From Neocallimastix lanati (nom. inval.) (lineage: Eukaryota; Neocallimastigomycota; Neocallimastigomycetes; Neocallimastigales; Neocallimastigaceae), in the NCBI GenBank assembly GCA_016946835.1, contig JACVTC010000065.1, forward strand, positions 1 to 52,500: a DNA stretch of 52,500 bases, given 5' to 3'. The translations under genes were made by a program, and so were the position numbers. The notes below the pieces were generated by a model. It made no database searches. It saw only the letters and a list, made by a program, of their open reading frames with translations, and was not told the DNA's origin. Shown piece after piece: positions 43,850 through 52,500 of the stretch (position 1 is its first letter; every line of letters starts with the position of its first letter).

Positions 43850-46309
43850 TTAAAGTACAATGACATATTTGAAACAAATAGGACATTTAACTTCTGTATT
43901 AGGGATAATTTCTTCTTCAATACAATTAGAGTAAATCGCTATGTCTGATCTTAAACACTCATAGTGGAAGTAATGACCACAATTGAGTTGTACTTTCTTA
44001 ATTGAGTCTTCTTCATTATTAATGATTTCACCTTCAGAAGATTCATAACTACATAAATTAGAGTATATTAGAGAACATTTTTTTTCTATTTGATTTTGAA
44101 TCTTAGGAACAATTTCGGTAATTTTATCAAATAAATTCTTTATAATAATTAGGTCCATAGCTTCCTCCGGATTCTTTTCTTTAGTTTTAATAGTACTCAT
44201 AATTTTATTTAAGTCTTCTTTGAAATGATTGAATTCTAATTTTAAAATTTCTTCATTATTTCCTTCATTAGTCATTATGTTAGTTAATAAGTTTTGATAC
44301 CATTTTGTTTTTGGTGTATTTGTTTTTTCATCATTTTTTTCTGTTTCTTTTAATTGTTCCATCAACTCTTTGTTTTTCATTTGTAATTTATCTTTTTCAT
44401 TGGTTAAATATTGTATATTTTCTCCAACTTCTTTTTGGTAATTTTCATATTGGGCTTTCAACTTTTTGTACTTTATTTGTACTTTATCTTTTTCATTGAT
44501 TAAAGATTGTATATTTTCTCCAGCTTCTTTTTGGTTATTTTCACTATGGTTTTTCAACTTATTGTACTCTATTTGTAATTCATCTTTTTCATTATTTAAA
44601 ATTTTTATTTTATCTTCAGCTTCTTTTCGGTAATTTTCATGTTGGTTTTTCAACTTATTGTTTTCCTTTTGTAATTCATCTTTTTCATTATTCAAAATTT
44701 TTATTTTATCTTCAGCTTTTTTTTGGTAGTTTTCTTGTTGGTTTTTCAACTTATTGTTTTCCTTTTGTAATTCATCTTTTTCCTTTTGTAATTCATCTTT
44801 TTCATTATTCAAAATTTTTATATTTCCTTCAGCTTCTTTTTGGTAGTTTTCTTGTTGGTTTTTCAACTTATTATTTTCCTTTTGTAATTCATCTTTTTCC
44901 TTTTGCAATTCATCTTTTTCATTATTCAAAATTTTTATATTACCTTCAGCTTCTTTTTGGTAGTTTTCTTGTTGGTTTTTCAACTTATTGTTTTCCTTTT
45001 GTAATTCATCTTTTTCCTTTTGTAATTCATCTTTTTCATTATTTAATATTTGTATTTTTTCTTCAGCTTCTTTTTGGTAGTTTTCTTGTTGGTTTTTCAA
45101 TTTATTGTTTTCACTTTGTAATTCATCTTTTTCCTTTTGTAATTCATCTTTTTCATTATTTAATATTTGTATTTTTTCTTCAGCTTCTTTTTGGTAGTTT
45201 TCTTGTTGGTTTTTCAACTTATTGTTTTCCTTTTGTAATTCATCTTTTTCCTTTTGTAATTCATCTTTTTCATTATTCAAAACTTTTATGTTATCTTCAG
45301 CTTCTTTTTGGTAGTTTTCTTGTTGGTTTTTCAACTTATTGTTTTCCTTTTGTAATTCATTATTTTCCTTTTGTAATTCATCTTTTTCATTTTTTAATTC
45401 ATTATTTTCCTTTTGTAATTCATCTTTTTCATTATTCAAAACTTTTATGTTATCTTCAGCTTTTTTTTGGTAGTTTTCTTGTTGGTTTTTCAACTTATTG
45501 TTTTCCTCTTGTAATTCATCCTTTTCATTATTTAATATTTGTATTTTTTCTTCAGCTTCTTTTTGATAGTTTTCTTGTTGGTTCTTCAACTTATTGTTTT
45601 CATTTTGTAATTCATCTTTTTCCTTTTGTAATTCATCTTTTTCATTATTTAATATTTGTATTTTTTCTTCAGCTTCTTTTTGGTAGTTTTCTTGTTGGTT
45701 TTTCAACTTATTGTTTTCATTTTGTAATTCATCTTTTTCCTTTTGTAATTCATCTTTTTCATTATTTAATATTTGTATTTTTTCTTCAGCTTCTTTTTGG
45801 TAGTTTTCTTGTTGGTTTTTCAACTTATTGTTTTCATTTTGTAATTCATTATTTTCCTTTTGTAATTCATCTTTTTCATTATTCAAAACTTTTATGTTAT
45901 CTTCAGCTTCTTTTTGGTAGTTTTCTTGTTGGTTCTTCAACTTATTGTTTTCCTTTTGTAATTCATCTTTTTCCTTTTGTAATTCATCTTTTTCATTATT
46001 TAATATTTGTATTTTTTCTTCAGCTTCCTTTTGGTAATTTTCTTGTTGGTTTTTCAAGTTATTATTTCCCTTTTGTAATTCATCTTTTCCATTTTTTTTT
46101 GAATGAGGTAGAATTCTTTCAAGAATTGTTTTTCTATATTTGTTCTCACCTGCATTATTTTCATTTTTACTTGCAATATTTTCATTTTCACCTACAATAT
46201 TTTCATTTTTATTTGCATTATTTTCATTTTCACCTACGATATTACCATTTTCAATGGTAGTATTGCCATTTTCATCTATAATATCAATAAAGGACCACTC
46301 TAAAGACAT
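43850..46309 (-). CDS. long coiled-coil repeat protein with RING-like C-terminus
   Basis: 819 residues. Residues 1-65 are N/E/G-rich with repeats of VGENEN and NKNEN. Residues about 80-620 consist of some 15 repeats of NNKLKNQQENYQKEAEEK and so on. The usual unit is 39 residues, others are 32 or 53; these differ by whole heptads, so the coiled-coil register is kept. The last repeats (after residue 540) are diverged. Residues 743-819 look like a RING-H2 domain: C777-x-H779-x2-H782-x2-C785 and C809-x2-C812 are canonical, but the first metal pair (C745, C753) is widely spaced. RING domains usually act as ubiquitin ligases; that role is inference. There is no signal peptide or membrane segment. 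The start is the first Met, 20 bases after an upstream stop. Confidence 0.85.
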   Translation of the reverse strand: MSLEWSFIDIIDENGNTTIENGNIVGENENNANKNENIVGENENIASKNENNAGENKYRKTILERILPHSKKNGKDELQKGNNNLKNQQENYQKEAEEKIQILNNEKDELQKEKDELQKENNKLKNQQENYQKEAEDNIKVLNNEKDELQKENNELQNENNKLKNQQENYQKEAEEKIQILNNEKDELQKEKDELQNENNKLKNQQENYQKEAEEKIQILNNEKDELQKEKDELQNENNKLKNQQENYQKEAEEKIQILNNEKDELQEENNKLKNQQENYQKKAEDNIKVLNNEKDELQKENNELKNEKDELQKENNELQKENNKLKNQQENYQKEAEDNIKVLNNEKDELQKEKDELQKENNKLKNQQENYQKEAEEKIQILNNEKDELQKEKDELQSENNKLKNQQENYQKEAEEKIQILNNEKDELQKEKDELQKENNKLKNQQENYQKEAEGNIKILNNEKDELQKEKDELQKENNKLKNQQENYQKEAEGNIKILNNEKDELQKEKDELQKENNKLKNQQENYQKKAEDKIKILNNEKDELQKENNKLKNQHENYRKEAEDKIKILNNEKDELQIEYNKLKNHSENNQKEAGENIQSLINEKDKVQIKYKKLKAQYENYQKEVGENIQYLTNEKDKLQMKNKELMEQLKETEKNDEKTNTPKTKWYQNLLTNIMTNEGNNEEILKLEFNHFKEDLNKIMSTIKTKEKNPEEAMDLIIIKNLFDKITEIVPKIQNQIEKKCSLIYSNLCSYESSEGEIINNEEDSIKKVQLNCGHYFHYECLRSDIAIYSNCIEEEIIPNTEVKCPICFKYVIVL

Positions 46310-46489
46310 TCGTACTTATATAAAATAAAGAAAAAAATTATAATAATAATGATAATAATAATAATAATAATAAAAATTATAAAATAATTGAAAAAAAATT
46401 TTTTAAATATAAATAATATACAATTTTTTCAAATGAATTTTTCTTTTTTTTTTTTTAATATTTAAACAACGTATTTTTTTTTAATTATA

Positions 46490-46745
46490 TAATTCTTTTT
46501 AATTATATAATTCTTTTTAATTATATAATTCTTTTTAAATATATAATTCTTTTTAAATATATAATTTTTTTTTAAATATATATATATTTTTTTAAATATA
46601 TAATTCTTTTAAAATGTATAATTTTTTTTTTTTTATATATTTATATATATATTTTTTTAAATATATAATTCTTTTTAAATATATAAATTTTAAATATATA
46701 ATTTTTTTTAAATATATAATTCTTTTTAAATATATAATTTTTTAA
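46490..46745 (+). repeat. 18-bp tandem repeat TATATAATTCTTTTTAAA
   Basis: About 13 imperfect units varying between TTAATTATATAATTC and TTAAATATATAATTC, upstream of the coiled-coil gene. Confidence 0.85.
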
Positions 46746-46852
46746 AATAAAATAAAAAAAATTGAAATTTCAAAGTAATATTGATGAATATCTTTCTTAT
46801 AAAATACAAATTTATAAAGAAAATTTTTATAAATACATGTAAAGAAGAAAGG

Positions 46853-46900
<48 letters not shown>
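46853..46900 (+). repeat. A48 homopolymer
   Basis: An uninterrupted A-run. Confidence 0.95.
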
Positions 46901-46903
<3 letters not shown>

Positions 46904-47340
46904 GAAGTATTTATATAATTACAAATAAATAAAAATTTTTATTATAAAAATGGATAAAATAAAATAAATTAAATATTTACAATAATAATGATAATGAAGA
47001 ATAATAATGACAACAAATTTTGGAAATAACAAATAATAATAATAATTATAATAATAATATATTATTATTATTTCCAATATTATTTTATTACAAAATAAAT
47101 AAATAAATAATTAATTAATTAAGTGAATAAATAAATAATTAAATTTATAGGAAAAAAATTTTTTTTTAATTTTTTTTTTTTTTTTTTTATTTATTTTTTA
47201 TCTCACCTCGTTTATTTGTGTCCATTTTTTATTTTTGTCCGTTTTTTATTTTTGTCCATTTTTTTAATTTATTAAGACTAAAATATATATATATATATAT
47301 ATATAAAAAAAAAAAAAAATTTGAATCTTCCAAAAAATAT
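46901..47340. other. AT-rich spacer
   Basis: AAT and (AT)n low complexity; no gene seen. Confidence 0.5.
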
Positions 47341-47349
47341 TCTTTTTAT

Positions 47350-47735
47350 ATATATATATATTTATATTTATATTTATATTTATATTTATTTATATTTATA
47401 TTTATTTATATTTATATTTATTTATATTTATTTATATTTATTTATATTTATTTATTTATATTTATTTATATTTATTTATTTATTTATATTTATTTATATT
47501 TATTTATATTTATTTATATTTATTTATATTTATTTATATTTATTTATTTATTTATATATTTTTATATTTATTTATTTATATATTTTTATATTTATTTATT
47601 TATATATTTTTATATTTATTTATTTATATTTATATTTATTTATATTTATTTATATTTATTTATATTTATTTATATTTATTTATATTTATTTATATTTATA
47701 TTTATTTATATTTATTTATATTTATTTATTTTTTT
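47350..47735 (+). repeat. (TTTATTTATA)n / (TTTATA)n array
   Basis: About 390 bp of 6- and 10-bp units. All frames through it are open only because of the repeat. Confidence 0.95.
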
Positions 47736-47777
47736 TTTTGACATAATTGAACAATATTGTCAGTTTTATTTCAGACA

Positions 47778-47930
47778 TTATCTTTCTTTGGATTTTCTTA
47801 TGTAGTGAGTAGAAGAAGAAGAAGTAATAAGAGTATTGGTGATAGAGGTAATAGAAGTAAAAGTAGAACAAGAAATAGAACAAGAAAGAGAGATAGACAT
47901 GGTATTATTAATATCTTCGGGTAATTCACC
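47778..47930 (-). pseudogene. possible exon or retroelement fragment, Ser/Thr-rich
   Basis: After AATAATTAG on the minus strand, 50 codons read GELPEDINNTMSISLSCS, then Ser/Thr-rich to a TAA. Codons are less AT-biased than the flanks. Further minus-strand pieces at 48871-48925 (CCYLSDSDEHLVYNCHFNP, recalling a zinc knuckle with a lost Cys) and 49010-49230 look like parts of the same decayed gene. The spacing suggests a retroelement gag, but I cannot name it. Confidence 0.25.
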
Positions 47931-48109
47931 CTAATTATTTTATCATTGGCTCACTTGTTCCTGTTTTGGAATTATCAAAACTAATTTTCTAAATTTGTTT
48001 TCTCATCATTATTATAACTACCCCTTTTTTTGAAATTAAAAGATAAAGTACAAAGTATAACAAATAAAATTAATATATTTAAATTAATTCTATTACAATT
48101 TATTATTTA

Positions 48110-48785
48110 TTCTTTTTATTATTTATTATTTATTATTTATTATTTATTATTTATTATTTATTAATAAATACTCTTTTTATTCTTTTTATTATTTATTATT
48201 TATTAATAAATACTCTTTTTATTCTTTTTATTATTTATTATTTATTAATAAATACTCTTTTTATTCTTTTTATTATTTATTATTTATTATTTATTAATAA
48301 ATACTCTTTTTATTCTTTTTATTATTTATTATTTATTAATAAATACTTTTTTTATTCTTTTTATTATTTATTATTTATCATTTATTATTTATTATTTATT
48401 AAGTCTATTTTATCATTATTTATTATTTATTATTTATTATTTATTAATAAATACTTTTTTTATTCTTTTTATTATTTATTATTTATTATTTATTATTTAT
48501 TATTTATTATTTATTAATAAATACTTTTTTTTATTCTTTTTATTATTTATTATTTATTATTTATTATTTATTATTTATTAATAAATACTTTTTTTATTCT
48601 TTTTATTATTTATTATTTATTATTTATTATTTATTAATAAATACTCTTTTTATTATTTATTATTTATTATTTATTATGTTTATTTTTTATTTATTATTTA
48701 TTATGTCTATTTTTTATTTTTTATTTATTATTTATTATTTATTATTTATTATTTATTATTTATTATTTATTATTTATTATTTATC
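48110..48785 (+). repeat. (TTATTTA)n array with AATAAATACTCTTTTTATTCTTTT blocks
   Basis: The same composite minisatellite as at 41470, here with the longer CTCTTTTTATTCTTTTTATT spacer. At least seven blocks. Confidence 0.9.
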
Positions 48786-49299
48786 ATCTGGGGTATCTAA
48801 TTTTCTAAATTATTCAGTTATATCGTTTATCCTGTTTTGAGGATTTTTTTTTTTTTTTTTTTTTTTTTTGGATTAAAGTGGCAGTTATAAACTAAATGTT
48901 CGTCACTATCACTTAAGTAACAACATTTTTTTTTCTTATTATTGCTTTTTTCTTTCATTATTATATTTTCTCATAATTATAATCTTCGAGATGACTACGA
49001 TGGTCCCCTCTGATTTTATCTTTATTTTTATTTTTCTTTAAATTAAAAGATATAATATAATAATACATTTACCTTTGTGTGTGAGGTCTAAAAAATTCCT
49101 CAATATATTTCAAGGATTTCTTTGTCACTTTCGACCTTCATATTTTCTAATCTTCTGAAGATCTTTGGTATTTTCATTGATTCCTTCTTCATGTTATTTA
49201 TTCTTCAGTACTTCTGATATTAAGTATGCGGAATTTCTTTTCTTCCTTTTTGTTTCTATTAAACGATTTTATTTTTGTATCCACGAGATTTTATTAAAA

Positions 49300-50548
49300 A
49301 GCTTAAAACTTTAAAAATTATTCATTTTATGTTATTTTAAATTTTTTTTTTCTTTCACCTTCCTCAGATAAGATACCCCTATCCCTCGTCATTTTTAATG
49401 TTATATTCATACTATTATATTTTAATTTCTAAATTATATACAAAACACTGAAGTACTAAATTAGGAAATATTGTATTTGTATTTAAGTGTACTCTAAATC
49501 TCTGCACCTACTTTTTAGAGTCAATTGAACTTTATTTATTGGAAGTAAAAACTTTTTTTTTTTTTTTATTAATATATAATTTAATAATATTTATATATAT
49601 AAAATACATTTAATGGATTCATCCAAATTTCAATACACAAATATATTTTTTCGTATTCATTATATAATATTATTTTCTATCCTATTTATTTGTAATAAAC
49701 TATATAATATTTAAAATTATAATAAATATTTGTAATAAAATAAGAAAGTATTAATTAACATGTTAATTAATTTATAAACTAAAAAAACCAAATTTTCACC
49801 AAACTAATATATATCTATCAATAATATTCTAACCTTTTCAATATAATAAATGAATTAATTATTCATTTATTAGGAGAAAAAGAAAATTTTTTTTTTTCAT
49901 ATAAATATTTTCATATATATATCATATAAAATTTTTTTTTTAATAAACTATTTAGGATACAATTATACAATTTTATATTTATAATAGAATAATAAATATA
50001 TATATATATATATTTTTACTTTATTAATTATTATTTTTTACAAAAAAAAAAAAAAAATTAAAAATTTATAATCTATACTCTAAAAATTAGAACTTGATAT
50101 ATATATACACTTTTTTTTATGAAATGTTTTATTTATATTATTATTATTACTATTAGTATTATTTTTTTATTCTTTATATTAAAATTTATACTAAACTTAA
50201 AATGGTTTTTACGATAATAAAAATAAATAAAATAAAAAAAATTTTATAATTTTTATAATTAATATAATTGTAAAGTTTTTTTTTATTAAAAAAATATTAT
50301 ATATATATTAATTTATATTTTATGTTGTTACACAAAATCTTTTAATAAAATAGAAGTTAGATTATTTAATAATTATTAATTGTTTTAATTAAAGGATACA
50401 TTTAAAGAAAACTCGTATAAAGCGTTATATAAAAAAAAGTTTTAATTTTATATATGTAAAGTTTAACAAAAGTTTTATGATTTAGAATAAAAAAGATATA
50501 TTATAAAGTAATCGTTATACAAAATGACAAAAACAATATATTTTATTG

Positions 50549-50584
<36 letters not shown>

Positions 50585-51069
50585 TGTTTGCTTGAATTAA
50601 CTATTTCTAGTAATTTAAATTAAATTAGTTTGTTATATGAATTTTTTATTTAATTATTTTATTGAAGAATACATTTCTAGTATTGAATTAATAAAATAAA
50701 TATATATATATTAATTTACATATCATTTTCTTTTATTAAATAGTTTTACTTTTTTTTAATTTTATTTTAAAAGGTTTTATTAATAATTTCAAAACTTATT
50801 AAAGACTTTAATATGTTAAATGAACTTTTGATTGATATAATTATATTTCCCAAATTTCTTTAAAATAAAAATTGTTGCCTATTCACTATTTTAAAAATAT
50901 TAAAATACTATAAAATGAATTTTTTTATTTATTTAATATTTATTAATTCTGTTCTTTAAAAAAATTTTTTTAATTATCTATTATTTTTTTATTATTTTTT
51001 TTTATTAAAAAATATATATATTTATATCAAAGTATAGCCAATCATAATTTAAAATGATATTTCTATTTT

Positions 51070-51107
<38 letters not shown>

Positions 51108-51968
51108 TATATATATATTTATATTAAAATATTATTAAAGGAAAAAAGTAAAAAAGAGAGAGAAATTAGCTTTCAATTTTTTATTTTATTATTTATCTTT
51201 AATTATATTACCAAAATTATTTTCCTTTATTCATAAATATTTTAATAAACTAGTAATAGTAATAATAATAATAATAATAATAATTTTTGTAATAGAATTA
51301 TATAAAAAAAATTATAATATACCTCTGAAATAAGTGATATTAAAATATTTTGAAAATTTTTTAAAAGAAATTTCATTTCAAATCTTCAAATTGAAAATTA
51401 AAGTATTTATAAAAATTAATATTTAAGAAATAAAAAAAAAAAAAAAATATCAATTATTATAATTAGACTTTTCAAAAGGTAAATTTCTGTTATTAAATAA
51501 ATATAAAATATATTCATATATATATAAATAAATAGTATTCATATAAATTTAATCAAACTGTATAATACTCGAATATTTTAATTACTAATAAAAAATGAAA
51601 TTTATATTATATATATAATATATATCTCTTTTATATTTATTATTAAAATTGAAATAAAACAATATTAATTGAAATTTCAAAAACTATACTTATTATATAA
51701 AACTGGATTATTAATATCATATATATTTTTTTATCATAATTTTAATAACTAATCGATAAACCTGAAAAATTTTCATATTATTCATTATTTTTGATATAAA
51801 AAATTATTAATGAAATTAAAAATAATTTAAAAATTATTTTAATGGAATATTACTCTCTGGAATTTTTAAATCAATTCAAATTAAATATAATATTCAACAT
51901 TCCTTTTATATATATATTCTTTTATAATATAACAATATATATATATAGAAATTTTATTTTATTTTATT

Positions 51969-52001
<33 letters not shown>

Positions 52002-52073
52002 AAAAAAAAAAGAGGAAAGAAAAGAATACAATTTTTCATTATAAATATATATATATTTAATAGAAGAAGCATC
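49300..52073. other. 2.8-kb AT-rich region upstream of the UTP4-like gene
   Basis: No gene seen. It includes a T44 run (about 51071-51104), (AT)n and AAT stretches. The promoter of the downstream gene must lie at its right end, where only a T-run (51971-52000) and an A-rich leader are visible. Confidence 0.5.
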
Positions 52074-52235
52074 ATGGAATTACATCGTTGTCGTTTTGTG
52101 AATTATGTTCCATCAGCAATAAATTGCTTAGCTTTAACTCCAAATACATACAAACCATATACGTTATTAGCATGTGGTCGTGAAAATGGTGATATAGATA
52201 TTTGGGATCCAAGGGAAGGATGGTATTTAAAAAAG
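52074..52235 (+). CDS. UTP4: UTP4/cirhin-like WD40 protein, exon 1 (partial gene)
   Basis: 54 codons from ATG: MELHRCRFVNYVPSAINCLA, then LLACGRENGDIDIWDPREGW. The R-RFVNYVPS start, the RENGDIDIWDPR strand of the first WD40 blade and the following aromatic residues match the N-terminus of Utp4/cirhin. That protein is a tandem WD40 component of the t-UTP/UTP-A complex, which loads on the 35S pre-rRNA in the nucleolus for 18S processing. The exon ends in AAG with GTATAT as donor, phase 0. The frame runs into stops soon after, so an intron begins at 52236. The rest of the gene is beyond the window. Identification rests on a short exon, but the match is good. Confidence 0.8.
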
Positions 52236-52469
52236 GTATATATATATATATTAAAATTTTTATAAAAAAAAATATTATCGTTATATATAGATTTATTATA
52301 GATTTATTATATAATAAATTAATTTATAAAAATTATTTAATAATTAATTGATAATAATGAATATATTTTTTAATAATAATAAATAAATATATATATATAT
52401 ATATATAATAATAATATTAAATAATAATATTATTTAATAATAATAATAATAATAAAAATATAATAATAT

Positions 52470-52500
<31 letters not shown>
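52236..52500 (+). other. first intron of the UTP4-like gene (continues past window)
   Basis: Starts GTATATATATAT. It is entirely A/T with AAT repeats, and no acceptor followed by coding sequence is visible before the window ends. Confidence 0.7.

Noticed and set aside
47218-47805. two overlapping ORFs rich in IYLFIFIYI
   Set aside because: Translation of a (TTTATTTATA)n array. No start context and no non-repeat sequence.

Overview
The window is extremely AT-rich eukaryotic DNA, with long poly(A)/poly(T) tracts, AAT microsatellites and asparagine-rich reading frames. It is mostly transposable elements. An anaerobic gut fungus (Neocallimastigomycota) is my best guess. That rests on base composition, a chromodomain Ty3/gypsy element, an intron-bearing UTP4-like gene and a secreted LRR_5 protein. 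No marker settles it, and another very AT-rich eukaryote (for example a dictyostelid) is not excluded.

Layout. 1-4282: a 5'-truncated chromoviral Ty3/gypsy element (RT, RNase H, integrase, chromodomain) with its 3' LTR. 4287-5309: a solo LTR. 5314-16233: a nearly complete second Ty3/gypsy element with PBS, gag, a -1 frameshift signal, pol, an in-frame UGA before the integrase, a polypurine tract and a 3' LTR. Its 5' LTR carries a nested LTR-like insertion (5364-7174), which itself carries a tRNA-derived SINE (5872-6313). Each layer has its own target-site duplication, so the order of events can be read. 16238-18937: another probable LTR, split by a non-autonomous Ty1/copia-type element (16405-17668, minus strand) whose primer site matches the anticodon arm of tRNA-Lys(CUU). 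19166-23516: a fold-back repeat and a MULE-type DNA transposon whose FLYWCH transposase has one frameshift in a homopolymer. 22345-22841: an unusually GC-rich structured patch and a second SINE-like unit. 28930-29345: a decayed copia RNase H with the start of its LTR. 31733-34400 and 42190-42840: two decayed minus-strand copies of one LINE.

Three host-type genes stand out from the repeats. They are a secreted LRR_5 plus DUF3472-like protein (35204-36934, minus), a long heptad-repeat coiled-coil protein with a RING-like C-terminus (43850-46309, minus), and the first exon of a UTP4/cirhin-like ribosome-biogenesis WD40 gene (52074-52235, plus). The rest is AT-rich spacer with simple repeats, notably heptanucleotide (TTATTTA)n arrays punctuated by a recurring AATAAATACTC block.

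The strongest observations are three. The gag-pol junction of the second gypsy element has a textbook TTTAAAC slippery site and a hairpin. Several different LTR elements are stacked end to end, each separated by the same TTCT. The copia-type element appears to use a half-tRNA-Lys primer.
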